Assembly: GCA_934130085.1 (NCBI GenBank)
Contig: CAKOXK010000010.1
Location: 1-62,114, forward strand
DNA from: an uncultured Clostridia bacterium
GTDB taxonomy: Bacteria; Bacillota; Clostridia; TANB77; CAG-508
Reading direction: 5' to 3'
DNA length: 62,114 bases
Positions 34,638 to 45,245 of the stretch are shown here, in pieces (within the stretch, counting starts at the first letter, position 1; the number at the start of each line of letters is the position of its first letter). A program made the translations under genes and the position numbers. Below the pieces are notes generated by a model. That model saw nothing but the letters and a program-made list of their open reading frames with translations. It did not search any database and was not told where the DNA came from.

Positions 34638-34666
34638 TTGACATATTTCTTTTTTTTCTGTATCAT
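34638..34666 (+). promoter_or_regulatory. Promoter of parA
   Basis: -35 TTGACA (34638-34643), 17 bp, -10 TATCAT (34661-34666). Confidence 0.65.
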
Positions 34667-34689
34667 ATATGAAGATTGGAGGGAGAATT

Positions 34690-35451
34690 TTGGGAAAAGT
34701 AGTTTCTATTGCAAATCAAAAGGGTGGTGTAGGAAAGACCACAACCGCTATAAATTTAGCTGCTATGTTGGCAAAAAAAGGAAAGAAAATCTTGCTTATT
34801 GATGCAGATCCTCAGGGAAATGCAACGAGTGGTCTTGGAGTAGAGAAAAATTGTGAGTTTTCAACTTATGATTTATTGATCAATGATGTTGAAATTGTTA
34901 ATACATTACAAAAGGTTAACATAAAAAACTTAGAACTTTGTCCTACGAACATGAGTTTGGCAGGAGCTGAAGTAGAGCTTGTTGGGACTGTTGGTAGAGA
35001 GTATAGATTAAAGGATAAAATAGATAAAGCCAAAGATAATTACGACTTTATTTTTATTGATTGTCCTCCATCTCTTGGATTGATTACTTTAAATGCATTA
35101 ACTGCATCTAATAGTGTTTTAATACCTGTTCAATGTGAATATTTTGCGCTAGAAGGTGTAGGTGAATTATTAAAAACGGTTGATTTGGTAAGAAAATATT
35201 ATAATAGAAATTTGACTATTGAAGGTGCTGTTTTAACGATGTATGATTCAAGAACAAAGCTTTCTAATCAGGTTGTTAAAGAAGTAAATAAGTTTTTTGA
35301 AAATAGGGTTTTTGAAACTGTAATTCCAAGAAATGTAAGATTGAGCGAGGCTCCAAGCTTCGGAATGCCTATTGTTTCATACGATCCAAGATCAAAGGGC
35401 GCAAAAAGCTATGAGAAACTTATGAAAGAGTTTTTAAGGAAGAACAGATAA
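34690..35451 (+). CDS. parA: Chromosome partitioning ATPase ParA (Soj)
   Basis: A 253-aa ParA ATPase with the deviant Walker A QKGGVGKTTTAIN near residue 8, LIDADPQGNATSG, and the DNA-binding and ATPase motifs DCPPSLGLIT and IPRNVRLSEAPS. It acts with ParB in origin segregation and DnaA control. The frame opens at ATG 34669, overlapping the promoter region; GGAGGG precedes TTG 34690 by 8 nt and yields the family N-terminus GKVVSIANQKGG. Followed by parB 50 bp later. Confidence 0.97.
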   Translation: MGKVVSIANQKGGVGKTTTAINLAAMLAKKGKKILLIDADPQGNATSGLGVEKNCEFSTYDLLINDVEIVNTLQKVNIKNLELCPTNMSLAGAEVELVGTVGREYRLKDKIDKAKDNYDFIFIDCPPSLGLITLNALTASNSVLIPVQCEYFALEGVGELLKTVDLVRKYYNRNLTIEGAVLTMYDSRTKLSNQVVKEVNKFFENRVFETVIPRNVRLSEAPSFGMPIVSYDPRSKGAKSYEKLMKEFLRKNR

Positions 35452-35501
35452 CATATTTAAAATAAAGAATACTAATTTAATTAATAAGGAGTGTGAGTTT
35501 T

Positions 35502-36359
35502 ATGGCAAAGAATTCTGGATTAGGACGTGGATTAGATGCTCTTTTTTCAGAGAGCACAGTATTACAGGATATGAACAAAGGAAATGAGGAAACGGTAAAA
35601 AATATCAAGATTGTGGATATTGAACCTAATACAACTCAAGCAAGAAAAACATTCAAAGAAGAGTCAATCGATGAACTTGCAAATTCAATTAAAAATTACG
35701 GTGTTTTGCAACCTATAATTGTTGAAAGTAAGGGAAAATATTATAGAATTATTGCAGGTGAAAGAAGATGGAGAGCGGCTAAAAAGGCAGGATTAGACAC
35801 GATTCCTTGTTTAATAAGGGATGAGGATGAACAAAAAAATAAAGAGATTTCTCTTATTGAAAATATTCAAAGAGAGAACTTAAATCCTATTGAAAAGGCT
35901 CTTGGATATAAAGAATTAATTGATAATTATAACCTTAAACAACAGGAATTAGCTGATAGATTAGGAATAAGTAGATCATACGTAGCTAATACATTGAGAA
36001 TTTTAAATCTTGACAAAAGGGTTATTGAATTAGCTTTAGAGGGAAAATTGACTGAAGGGCATTGTAAAACATTAATGGCAATATCCGACCCTAATAAACA
36101 GTATGCTATGGCATTGAAGATTGTTGAAAATGATGGAACTGTTGGCGATGTTGAGAGAATGGTAAAGAATGAGAAAAAGCTACCAAAGAGGGACAAGAAA
36201 TACATTGCTGCCTGCAGGGATATAGAAGATAGTTTTCAAAGATTTTTTGGTACAAAAGTTAAACTTAATGCTGGTCCTAGAAGTGGAAAAATAATTATTC
36301 AATACTCTACAAATGATGAACTTGAAAGAATCTTAGAGTTAGTAAGGAAGGATATATAG
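35502..36359 (+). CDS. parB: Chromosome partitioning protein ParB
   Basis: A 285-aa DNA-binding CTPase. Residues 40-130 hold the ParB/Srx nuclease-like domain with the box GERRWRAAKKAG and the IQRENLNPIEKA motif. The helix-turn-helix for parS binding follows near 150-180 (QQELADRLGISRSYVANTLR), and the C-terminal domain dimerises. AAGGAG precedes ATG 35502; a GTG nine bases upstream (35493) is in frame. The gene follows parA and is followed immediately by DUF4446. Confidence 0.97.
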   Translation: MAKNSGLGRGLDALFSESTVLQDMNKGNEETVKNIKIVDIEPNTTQARKTFKEESIDELANSIKNYGVLQPIIVESKGKYYRIIAGERRWRAAKKAGLDTIPCLIRDEDEQKNKEISLIENIQRENLNPIEKALGYKELIDNYNLKQQELADRLGISRSYVANTLRILNLDKRVIELALEGKLTEGHCKTLMAISDPNKQYAMALKIVENDGTVGDVERMVKNEKKLPKRDKKYIAACRDIEDSFQRFFGTKVKLNAGPRSGKIIIQYSTNDELERILELVRKDI

Positions 36360-36833
36360 TTGAATTTAGATATTGTTTTAATAATTATTACAGTAATATC
36401 AATAATTACTTCAATAATCAGCTTATATTACACTTTTCAAACTAAAAAAAGATATGAAAAAGTTGCTTTAAAATTAGGTGGAGGAATGGATTTTAGTGAA
36501 TTATTAAAAGACTATATTAGTAAGGTTGATGATTTAAACGAAAAAGATAACAAAATTGTAGAATACTGTAATACACTAAACAAAAAAAATATGCAGTGTA
36601 TAAATAAAATTGGATTGATAAGATATAATTCTTATGAAGACACAAAAAATAAATTAAGTTTTACACTTGCATTATTAAATTATGAGAATTCAGGAATAGT
36701 ATTGAATAGTATTTACACAAAAGATGGGGGATCTAATATTTATTCAAAGGAAATAATAAAAGGAACATCAAAGCTAAATTTATCAAAAGAAGAAGAAGAC
36801 GCAATAAATAAAGCAATAAATTATAAATTATAA
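36360..36833 (+). CDS. DUF4446 family protein
   Basis: A 157-aa protein with one N-terminal transmembrane helix (residues 5-26, LIIITVISIITSIISLYY) and a cytoplasmic domain with the DUF4446 pattern (IGLIRYNSYEDTKNKLSFTLALL, then IVLNSIYTKDGGSNIYSKEI). This family is widespread next to parB in Clostridia; its function is unknown. TTG 36360 begins directly after the parB stop, so the two are translationally coupled. It ends the right-hand origin operon; an AT-rich terminator follows. Confidence 0.85.
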   Translation: MNLDIVLIIITVISIITSIISLYYTFQTKKRYEKVALKLGGGMDFSELLKDYISKVDDLNEKDNKIVEYCNTLNKKNMQCINKIGLIRYNSYEDTKNKLSFTLALLNYENSGIVLNSIYTKDGGSNIYSKEIIKGTSKLNLSKEEEDAINKAINYKL

Positions 36834-36837
36834 ATAA

Positions 36838-36922
36838 TAAAGTTAAAATTAAATAAATATTAAATATAATAACATTAATTATTAAATATTTAATATTTAT
36901 TTTTTATTTTAACTTTTTTATT
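36838..36922 (+). terminator. AT-rich terminator after the parAB-DUF4446 operon
   Basis: AAAGTTAAAAT and AAATATTAAATAT arms pair with ATATTTAATATTT and ATTTTAACTTT, followed by T-rich sequence. Confidence 0.7.
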
Positions 36923-37069
36923 ATAATATAATTTTAATTATTATATTATAGGTTAATTAATAACATAAATTTGAATATAAATATAAATATTAATATTAAT
37001 ATTTATATCTATATCTATATTTGTATTTAACATCTAATACTAATATATTTTTTTATTTGAATTAATAGC

Positions 37070-37550
37070 GATATTTTGAAAAATAATAATATAGAAAAAA
37101 AGTAAATAATAAGTAAATAAAATAATAAGTAAATAAAATAATAAATTTATAAGGGTAAAATAATAAGTAAATAAAATAATAAGTAAATAAAATAATAAAT
37201 AAAATAGTAAATAAAAATAATAAATAAAATGATAAATAAAAATAGTAAATAAAAATAATAAATAAAATGATAAATAAAAATAGTAAATAAAAATAATAAA
37301 TAAAATGACAAATAAAAATAGTAAATAAAAATAATAAATAAAATAATAAATAAAATGATAAATAAAAATAATAAACAAAAATAATAAATAAAATAATAAA
37401 TAAAATAATAAATAAAAATAATAAATAAAATGATAAATAAAAATGATAAATAAAGTAATAAATAAAATAATAAATAAAAATGATAAAAAAGTAATAAATA
37501 AAATAATAAATAAAAATAATAAACAAAAATAATAAATAAATAATAATAAA
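37070..37550. repeat. A-rich simple repeat array (TAAATAAAAATAA type)
   Basis: About 480 bp of TAAATAAAATGA, TAAATAAAAATA and TAAATAAAAATAA units. Three of these make a 38-bp higher-order unit seen at least three times between about 37208 and 37330. The plus strand is full of TAA stops. The minus strand is open in all frames (Leu/Phe/Tyr/Ile) only because of composition. Confidence 0.8.
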
Positions 37551-38707
37551 TTAACAAGGATAAAATAAAGAAAAAAGAAAACCAAAAAACAAATCAGAAA
37601 TGAATCAAAAATCGATTCAACAATATAAAAATTTTTTTAATTGACGTTGGAGACAAAGAAAGATAAAAAAGACAAAAACCATATATTGGCAATAAAGTCC
37701 TAAAGAAAAAAACGAATGTTTAAAAGTGAAAATTTAAATTAAAAAATGAGCTAAAAAAAGGTATACATAATATTAATATCTTGAAACCAAAAAGAGAAAG
37801 AAGAGTAGAAGGAAAAACATTTACAAATAAAAAAACATCAAATTTTAAGAAAGAGAAATAAACAAAAAAGTAGTCAATATGACAACATAAAAAGTAAGGG
37901 TGTAAGTGATAGCAAGACTTTGTTGATGAATTAGGCAGAAAACTAAGAATTTTAACTGCAAAATTACTAGGGAATTAAAGAAAAAAGAAAAATCGTTGAG
38001 TAATTAAAAAAACTAAGTGTTTTTTTAATTTTGCAGTATGGAATGTAAAAGTGTTACACCAAGACAAATTACGTAAACCTCAAAAATGAGAAATCGTAGA
38101 TATAATAACAAGAATTAATGAGAATTAAGGAAAAATAATTTGGACACATAGAAATAAGTTGATAAAAAAGCAATTCAAAAATTGGCATAAAGACAAAACA
38201 ACGCAAAAAGTCCGGTAAAGAAGTAATAATTGAAGAAGAGGATTACAAGCTATGACATGCTAAAAAGATTAAGGGGTTATTAAAATTACCTTAGGGAATA
38301 ACAAAGAAAATGGGTGAAATTATCTAATGAGGTAAGTGTACTGATCTTTTGAAATAGGGAAGAAAAATAGATACAAATTTAATGTTGCTAATTTGACAAT
38401 TGTCTTTTGCCGAATCAAAAAATTGAAGAAACGGAAAAATTAAGATATATACTGTTTTGAAATGTTAGAGAATTATAAGATTGTATATAAAATAAAAAAG
38501 ACAAAAAAATCAAACAGGAATATTATACCAATAGAATGAGAAAACAAGAAAGCATAAAGAAGAAATCTTAAAAAAGAAAAAAGGTAAATTCTACCTTAAA
38601 ATAATTTCAAATTTCTATTGAAGATATTAAAAGAGTTAATTATAAAAAATAACTATCTTAAGAAAATAAATACAAAATTATGAAAAAAAATTAGTGTTTT
38701 AGAACTT

Positions 38708-38751
38708 ATAAATTATAATTTATAATTTATAATTTATAAGTTATAAGTTAT
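38708..38751. repeat. Short AT-rich tandem repeat
   Basis: Several head-to-tail copies of a TATAATTTA-type unit of about 10 bp. Confidence 0.6.
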
Positions 38752-39400
38752 CAGTTTATGTTTTTCAATTATATTTTTTTACAAATTATTTTTTATGATG
38801 GATAGCTTCATATTTTAATTTTAATTTTTTTTATTTAAATTATATTTCATAATTCTTTTTCAAAATTTTTATTCGATAAATTATATTTTATAATTCTTTT
38901 TTATAATTTATATTATTTAATTTTTTTATTATAATCTTTTTTATTTTAGAATTAAAATAAATTCAAAATTTTATTAAGACTATTTTTATTTATGAATTTC
39001 ATTTAAAATTTTTTTTAAGTAAAATGTAAGAAATAATTTGGAAGTGTAAATGAAGAATAAAAGCAAGACTATGTTATTATTAATAACAACGATTCTATAA
39101 TTTAATATTAAAAATATTTTTAAATTGATAAATTATAAAGAATGTAATAAAAGCGAATCAGGTATAAAAAGAATATAATATTAGAAGAATTAGCATTGGA
39201 AAATAATAAAATAATAAAATAATAATATAATAATATAAAACAAAATAATAATATAAAATAATACAAAATAATACAATATTATATAAATAATATAAAAAAC
39301 ATAAAAAAAAAATAAAATAATGATAATATTATTTTTTTTATTGAATCGGAAATAAGAACGTTTAAAAATAAAAAAAATTAAAGCAAGAACTTTAATTTTT

Positions 39401-39493
39401 TGGCGTAGGTGAGAGGATTTGAACCTCCGCGGCCCTAAAGCGAACCCTAGCAGTTTAGCAAACTGCCCCCTTCAACCACTTGGGTACACCTAC
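39401..39493 (-). tRNA. tRNA-Ser (anticodon GCT)
   Basis: A 93-nt class II tRNA with a long variable arm, acceptor stem GTAGGTG/CACCTAC, anticodon stem GCAGT/ACTGC and loop TTGCTAA (anticodon GCT). CCA is encoded. It is the second of two tRNA-Ser genes in tandem. Confidence 0.93.
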
Positions 39494-39514
39494 ATTTGTT
39501 ATTTAATAAAAAAA

Positions 39515-39605
<91 letters not shown>

Positions 39606-39633
39606 ATGTGATACGTAATTCGTAACAATTGTT

Positions 39634-39662
39634 ATAATAACATAAATGAATCTAATAGTCAA
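39634..39662 (-). promoter_or_regulatory. Promoter of the tRNA-Ser pair
   Basis: On the minus strand, -35 TTGACT (39657-39662), 17 bp, -10 TATTAT (39634-39639). Confidence 0.7.
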
Positions 39663-39817
39663 TAGTTATCATAAATTTTTTAACTGTTGGTGAGTTTTTA
39701 TCTGAATTTGTGAGGATTAATTGTTATTTGGTTGTTAAATTAAAATATTTCACAAAATAAAGTAGTTTATAGATGAGACTTCCTGAAGAAGGAACAAAGA
39801 ATACTCTTTATTTATGG

Positions 39818-40297
39818 TTAATCTATATGTTTTATTCCAATGTCTTTTAAATTAAATTTTATTTTTCTTTTGAATAGAAAACTGTTTAGGTCTTGTATAT
39901 AGATTGAGTACATCCCAGCTCGATTTGCTCCTAGTATATCTGAAAATCTGTTATTACCTATTACTGCAATTTTTTCGGGAGGCAATTTCATTCTTTTGGC
40001 CATATCTAAGAAAGGTTTTTTTAAAGGTTTGCATGCAAATTTTTTTGTTGTATTAATGTTTATTGTTTTTAGTACAGTATTGCTTACGTGGATATTGTTA
40101 CTGACAACTGATATTTTTAGTCCGAGGTCTTTTGCTTTTTTTAAGAAATTAAGAGTGTCAACAGATACTGTTCTGTTTTGAAATAATGTCCCGTCAAAAT
40201 CAAATATTAATCCTTTTATTTTTATATCATTAATTAAATAATCAAGGCTTATGTCTGATATTTTTCTGTATGTTTCTTTTGGCATAAAAGTAAACAT
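39818..40297 (-). CDS. YqeG family HAD phosphatase
   Basis: A 159-aa HAD-superfamily IIIA phosphatase. The catalytic motif FDFDGTL lies near residue 33, SNN for motif II, and the KPLKKP, GNNRFSDILGANRAGM motifs III/IV complete the YqeG signature. The usual family motif has DLDNTL; here the second Asp is followed by Gly, as in other HAD enzymes. YqeG is a predicted phosphatase of unknown substrate. In Firmicutes it is often near yqeH and aroE, here beside the giant activase gene. No clear promoter was identified. Confidence 0.85.
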   Translation of the reverse strand: MFTFMPKETYRKISDISLDYLINDIKIKGLIFDFDGTLFQNRTVSVDTLNFLKKAKDLGLKISVVSNNIHVSNTVLKTININTTKKFACKPLKKPFLDMAKRMKLPPEKIAVIGNNRFSDILGANRAGMYSIYIQDLNSFLFKRKIKFNLKDIGIKHID

Positions 40298-40327
40298 TAT
40301 AGGGTTCTCCTTTCATTTTTATAACTA

Positions 40328-40370
40328 AAATAATTGTAGCATAAATTTTTAACGTATGCTACAATTATTT
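40328..40370 (-). terminator. Terminator of the dehydratase activase gene
   Basis: AAATAATTGTAGCATA (40328-40343) and its complement 40355-40370 form a long stem. It lies 77 bp past the stop of the 40447-44715 gene on the minus strand. Confidence 0.8.
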
Positions 40371-40446
40371 ATACATTAATTACTTTATTTTTAAGCTTTT
40401 TTTAGGATCATATTTTTGAGTACTATTATTTTTAATAATTCTAATA

Positions 40447-43400
40447 TTATTTTAAGTTTTTAGAATTTAGATTATCTTTTGCTACTGCTAATAATAATTT
40501 TAATCTATTAGTTTGATTTGCTTCACTAGCACCTGGGTCGTAGTCAATTGGAGAAATATTTGCATTAGGATATTTTTCTCTTATTGTTTTTATTACTCCT
40601 TTACCTACTACGTGGTTGGGCAAACATGCAAATGGTTGAACACATACAATATTATCTATACCGTTTTGAATATATTCTATCATTTCTGCAGTTAAGAACC
40701 AGCCTTCACCGGTTTGATTTCCAATTGATAAAATATCTTTTACATTTTTCTCAAGTTCAAAAATATTACATGGTAGTATATAACCTTTTTTAGAATTGGA
40801 TAGTGCAATTATTTCATCTTTTTCAATAATATCAATTAATTTTATTACTAACTTAAATATTTTGGCTTTTCCAGCATCAGTATTTATTAATTGATTAAAT
40901 GTTATTTTATGAGTTGCAATAAATTTAACAAAACCCATAAAGTCTGGATAAATAACTTCTGCGCCTTCGTTTTCAAGTTTTTCAGCTACGTAATTGTTTC
41001 CAAAAGGTTGGTATTTTATTAATACTTCTCCTACAATTCCAACTTTAGGTTTTTCTTTGGAAAAATCAGTTTGGATTTTTTCAAAATCGTCAACCATATT
41101 GTATATACTTTGTTTAAATTCTTTCATTGAGGAATCGGCAACAAGGTTCTTACAATTACTTAACCATTTTTCATATAATTTATTGGTTTCACCTTTGTGA
41201 ATTTCGAAGGCACGGTTTTTAGCTGAAAGCTTTTGCAATAAATCGCCATAAACAACACTTTTCATTAAACGTTCAATTAATTTTGGAGTAATTTTGAAAC
41301 CTGGCATTTTTTCCATTCCTACTACATTAAAGGAAACAACGGGAATATTACCAAAGCCAGCGTCTTTTAAGGCTTTTCTTATAAAACCTATGTAGTTTGT
41401 TGCTCTACATCCTCCGCCTGTTTGTGACATTATAACAGCAGTTTTATTTAGGTCGTATTTTCCAGATTGAAGGGCTTCTATTAGCTGACCAGTTGTTAAA
41501 ATTGATGGATAACAAGCATCATTGTTTACATATTTTAGTCCAACCTCAACTGTATGAGGAGTGCATTCTCTTAACAAATGAAAGTTATATCCACAAGATC
41601 TTACGGCTGATTCGATTAATTCAAAATGAATAGGAGCCATCTGAGGACATAGAATATTGTAATTTGCATCATTCATCTCTTTAGTGTAGATTTTTCTATT
41701 TACTTCATAGTTACCAATTTCATCTGATGAATTTGATTTGTTTTTCTCAATTCTCTTATTCATACTTGCAAGAAGAGAACGGATACGAATTCGAACAGCT
41801 CCCAGATTGTTAACTTCATCAATTTTTATTAGTGTGTACATTTTATCATAACTTGTTAGAATTTCTTCTACTTGATCAGTTGTAACTGCATCAACACCAC
41901 AACCAAATGAATTTAGTTGCACTAGTTCTAGATTATCAGAATTACCAACGAAATCAGCAGCTGCATAAAGCCTTGAATGATATACCCATTGGTTTACAAC
42001 TCTTAGATGATGTCTAATGTTGCCTAGATTTGAAATACTATCTTCTGATAAAACACATAATCCTAAGCTTGTAATTAGGGTATCAATACCGTGATTTATT
42101 TCAGAGTCAACATGGTAAGGTCTCCCTGCTAAAACAATTCCCCTTAAGTTATTTTTTTTCATATAATCAAGGGTTTCTTGACCCTTTTTATGTACATCAT
42201 CTTTAAAATGCTGATACTCTTTTTCTGCCAAGTTAGCGGCCTCGATTAATTCCTTTCTTGTGAAATTGTATTCATCGAATTCAGGTAAAGAAAGTATGGT
42301 TTTAGCAAGTCTCTTTGGCTCAAATGGTAAGAATGGATTTAGAAACTTAACATTTTTTAATTCTTCGACGTTATTTTTTAAAACCTCTGAATATGAAATG
42401 ACAATTGGGCAATTATAGTGGTTATCGGCCTTTTCTGTTTCTTGACGAGAAAAAGGAATACATGGGTAAAAAATTGTTTTTATGCCTTGTTCAATTAGGC
42501 TTATAATATGTCCGTGAGAAAGCTTTGCAGGGTAACAAACCGACTCAGATGGCATTGATTCCATTCCTTTTTCGTAAGTTCTTCGAGTACTTTTTTCTGA
42601 AATTACAACTCTGAAACCTAAATTTGTTAGAAATGTAAACCAGAAAGGGTAGTCCTCATACATATTTAAAACTCTAGGAATTCCAATAGTTCCACGCTTG
42701 GCTTCAATTTCCGATAATGGCTTATAATAGTTAAATAATCTCTCATTTTTGTATTTGTATAAGTTAGGCAAATCTAGATTTTTATTTGCATTCCCAGCGC
42801 CTTTTTCACATCTGTTTCCTGAAATGTGAGTTTTTCCATCATTAAATTTATTTATTGTAAGTAAACAATGATTTTCGCATCCATTGCAACGAACATGGGA
42901 AGTTGTAATTTTTAGATTATCAATATCTTTTGCACTGGCTATTTTAGATCTATATTCCATATCAAGATTGGATTCATATTGTTTTCGAGCGATTATAGCA
43001 GAGCCATAGGCTCCCATAAGACCAGCAATATCAGGTCTTATAACATTTTTGCCAACGATAAGCTCGAAAGCTCTAAGTACAGCATCATTATAAAAAGTGC
43101 CACCTTGAACAACAATGTGATCACCCAAAGTTGAGACATCTCTAACCTTCATTACTTTTTGAATAGCATTTTTTATAACCGAATATGAAAGCCCAGCAGA
43201 AATATCACCAATAGTAGCGCCTTCTTTTTGAGCCTGTTTTATTTTAGAATTCATGAAAACCGTACATCTTGAGCCTAAATCAACAGGAGCTCTTGAATCT
43301 AATGCGGATTGAACAAAATCTTCTATAGATAGGTTCAAACTCTTTGCAAATGTTTCAATAAAAGAGCCACAGCCCGAAGAGCAAGCCTCATTAAGCATGA

Positions 43401-44715
43401 TATTATTTATAGTTCCATCTTTAATTTTGATGTATTTCATATCTTGACCACCAATATCAACGATACTAGTTACATCAGGAAGAAAATATTTTGCAGCAGT
43501 ATAATGAGCAATCGTTTCAATCTCACCTAAATCAACATTTAGAGCTGTTTTTATTAAGCTTTCACCATAACCAGTTACACAACTATATCTTATTTTGGCC
43601 TCTTTAGGGATAAACTTATATAATTCCTTAAGCATAGAGCAAACACTTTTTAAAGGATTACCTTCATTACTTCTATATAAAGAATATAAAAGATTATCAT
43701 CAGAATCAGTTAAAACTAACTTGGTTGTAGTTGAGCCAGCATCAATTCCAATAAAACAGTCTCCATTAAATCCGTTCAAAGAATGTTTTCTTACCTTATC
43801 TTTTTCATGTCTCTTTTTGAACTCTTCGTACTCAAAATTTGTTACGAAAAGAGGTGCAAGAGGAGATGATGTAGTATCGCGAGAAGCTTTTAAAACATCA
43901 ATTTTAGCCTTCAACTTTTCATTAGAAATAGGTTTATTTTCAATAGAATCTATAGCAGCTCCTTTAGCAACTAACAAATGAGCGTCTTTAGGTACAATAG
44001 TTTGGCTTGGTGTTAAGTGTAATGTTTCAATAAAACGTTTTCTTAACTCAGAAAGATAGTTCAAAGGACCGCCTAAGAATGCAACGTTGCCACGAATTGG
44101 TCTGCCACACGCCAAACCAGAAATTGTTTGGTTAACAACAGCTTGAAAAATTGATGCAGCAATATCTTCTTTATCAGCACCCTCATTAATTAAAGGCTGA
44201 ACATCAGTCTTAGCAAAAACGCCACATCTTGAAGCAATTGGATAAATTATTTTATGATTTTTTGCTAATTCGTTTAATCCCTGAGAGTCAGTATTTAGTA
44301 ATGATGCCATTTGGTCAATGAATGCACCGGTTCCACCGGCACAAGTACCATTCATTCTTTGCTCAATTGAATTTCCAAAATAGATAATCTTTGCATCTTC
44401 ACCGCCAAGCTCAATTACAACGTCTGTTTCTGGAATATATTTTTCAACAGCTCTTTTACAAGAAACGACCTCTTGAATAAATGGAAGGTCTAAAAATTTT
44501 GCAGCTGACATGGCTCCTGAACCAGTTAGTGCGATTGTATAATTAAAATCTTTATATTTTTCAGAAAAATCTGCTAATACATTACAAACAGTATTTTTGG
44601 TATCAGAAAAATGTCTTTGGTAGTTTTCGTAAATTGTGTTTAAATCATGGTCCATAACAACGATTTTGACTGTTGTTGATCCAACATCTAAACCAACATG
44701 TAAAGTTTTTTCCAT
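40447..44715 (-). CDS. Giant 2-hydroxyacyl-CoA dehydratase activase-type protein
   Basis: A 1422-aa protein with two ASKHA (BadF/BcrAD-type) ATPase domains in tandem: GLDVGSTTVKIVV (6-18) with GGTGAFIDQMA, and GIDAGSTTTKLVL near residue 323 with ACSSGCGSFIETFA. These are followed by DUF2229-type and 2-hydroxyacyl-CoA dehydratase-like domains with Cys motifs (NGCENHC). Such fused proteins are found in many Clostridia and are annotated as acyl-CoA dehydratase activases; by family, the ATPase part drives electrons into a [4Fe-4S] dehydratase. The substrate is unknown, and the fused form may act alone. Promoter at 44754-44782, AAGGAGG before ATG. Confidence 0.88.
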   Translation of the reverse strand: MEKTLHVGLDVGSTTVKIVVMDHDLNTIYENYQRHFSDTKNTVCNVLADFSEKYKDFNYTIALTGSGAMSAAKFLDLPFIQEVVSCKRAVEKYIPETDVVIELGGEDAKIIYFGNSIEQRMNGTCAGGTGAFIDQMASLLNTDSQGLNELAKNHKIIYPIASRCGVFAKTDVQPLINEGADKEDIAASIFQAVVNQTISGLACGRPIRGNVAFLGGPLNYLSELRKRFIETLHLTPSQTIVPKDAHLLVAKGAAIDSIENKPISNEKLKAKIDVLKASRDTTSSPLAPLFVTNFEYEEFKKRHEKDKVRKHSLNGFNGDCFIGIDAGSTTTKLVLTDSDDNLLYSLYRSNEGNPLKSVCSMLKELYKFIPKEAKIRYSCVTGYGESLIKTALNVDLGEIETIAHYTAAKYFLPDVTSIVDIGGQDMKYIKIKDGTINNIMLNEACSSGCGSFIETFAKSLNLSIEDFVQSALDSRAPVDLGSRCTVFMNSKIKQAQKEGATIGDISAGLSYSVIKNAIQKVMKVRDVSTLGDHIVVQGGTFYNDAVLRAFELIVGKNVIRPDIAGLMGAYGSAIIARKQYESNLDMEYRSKIASAKDIDNLKITTSHVRCNGCENHCLLTINKFNDGKTHISGNRCEKGAGNANKNLDLPNLYKYKNERLFNYYKPLSEIEAKRGTIGIPRVLNMYEDYPFWFTFLTNLGFRVVISEKSTRRTYEKGMESMPSESVCYPAKLSHGHIISLIEQGIKTIFYPCIPFSRQETEKADNHYNCPIVISYSEVLKNNVEELKNVKFLNPFLPFEPKRLAKTILSLPEFDEYNFTRKELIEAANLAEKEYQHFKDDVHKKGQETLDYMKKNNLRGIVLAGRPYHVDSEINHGIDTLITSLGLCVLSEDSISNLGNIRHHLRVVNQWVYHSRLYAAADFVGNSDNLELVQLNSFGCGVDAVTTDQVEEILTSYDKMYTLIKIDEVNNLGAVRIRIRSLLASMNKRIEKNKSNSSDEIGNYEVNRKIYTKEMNDANYNILCPQMAPIHFELIESAVRSCGYNFHLLRECTPHTVEVGLKYVNNDACYPSILTTGQLIEALQSGKYDLNKTAVIMSQTGGGCRATNYIGFIRKALKDAGFGNIPVVSFNVVGMEKMPGFKITPKLIERLMKSVVYGDLLQKLSAKNRAFEIHKGETNKLYEKWLSNCKNLVADSSMKEFKQSIYNMVDDFEKIQTDFSKEKPKVGIVGEVLIKYQPFGNNYVAEKLENEGAEVIYPDFMGFVKFIATHKITFNQLINTDAGKAKIFKLVIKLIDIIEKDEIIALSNSKKGYILPCNIFELEKNVKDILSIGNQTGEGWFLTAEMIEYIQNGIDNIVCVQPFACLPNHVVGKGVIKTIREKYPNANISPIDYDPGASEANQTNRLKLLLAVAKDNLNSKNLK

Positions 44716-45245
44716 ATAACCTCCTTAGTATGTAGATACTAAAAAACAAGTGTATTATAAGTGAAAAGATGAATTTTGTCAATTAAAATAAAACAAAAAA
44801 TGACCAATGGTCACTAAAATCTTCGCACAAGTAAGTAAAAATTATGTGAAAATTTATTTGTGTATTATTTTACTCTTATTAAGAATTTTAACATGAAAAA
44901 TAATACAGTATAGTATTTAAATTTCTATTTAAAAATACGTAGTGCAGAAACTTTATTTCATAAATTTTTGCACACGAACAAATCTAATGAAAAAATCTTT
45001 CATTTCTCGGATTAATTATTATAATAAAAGAATTTTTTATTAAGTAAAAATACGTGATAATATAGTAATAAAAAATAAATAATAATCATAAAAATTAATA
45101 TGAATTTGAGTAATAAAATTATGAAAAAACAATCTTAACTAAAAAAATGAATAAGAATAAAAAAGAACAGAAAAAAATAAAATAATAAGAAATAAAAACA
45201 AGGAAAGGAGAATTCGTATAATAAAAATTATACGATAAATAAAAA
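44716..45245. other. Divergent intergenic region between the activase and gerM genes
   Basis: It holds the activase promoter (44754-44782) and the palindrome TGACCAATGGTCA. The remainder is AT-rich with no gene seen. AAGGAAAGGAG (45200-45210) and a perfect 9-bp inverted repeat (45214-45222, 45227-45235) lie before the gerM start. Confidence 0.5.
44754..44782 (-). promoter_or_regulatory. Promoter of the dehydratase activase gene
   Basis: On the minus strand, -35 TTGACA (44777-44782), 17 bp, -10 TATAAT (44754-44759), both consensus. A palindrome TGACCAATGGTCA (44801-44813) lies just upstream and could bind a regulator. Confidence 0.8.

Larger units (their letters stand above)
36834..39400. other. 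2.6-kb gene desert right of parAB
   Basis: No gene with a ribosome-binding site and family-like sequence was found. Contents in order: a terminator (36838-36922), AT dinucleotide-rich DNA, an A-rich simple repeat (37070-37550), about 1.1 kb of A-rich unstructured sequence with a 12-bp inverted repeat (37955-37966 and 38026-38037), and AT-rich repeats near 38708-38751 and 39190-39300. Many stop codons in all plus-strand frames. Confidence 0.6.

Noticed and set aside
37070..37550. Repeat array as a CRISPR
   Set aside because: The units are short, contiguous and degenerate, with no spacers of constant length and no cas genes.
37040..37585. Three overlapping minus-strand frames of 136-181 aa rich in Phe, Ile, Leu and Tyr
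   Set aside because: They are open in all three frames only because of the A-rich repeat on the plus strand. There is no ribosome-binding site or family-like sequence.
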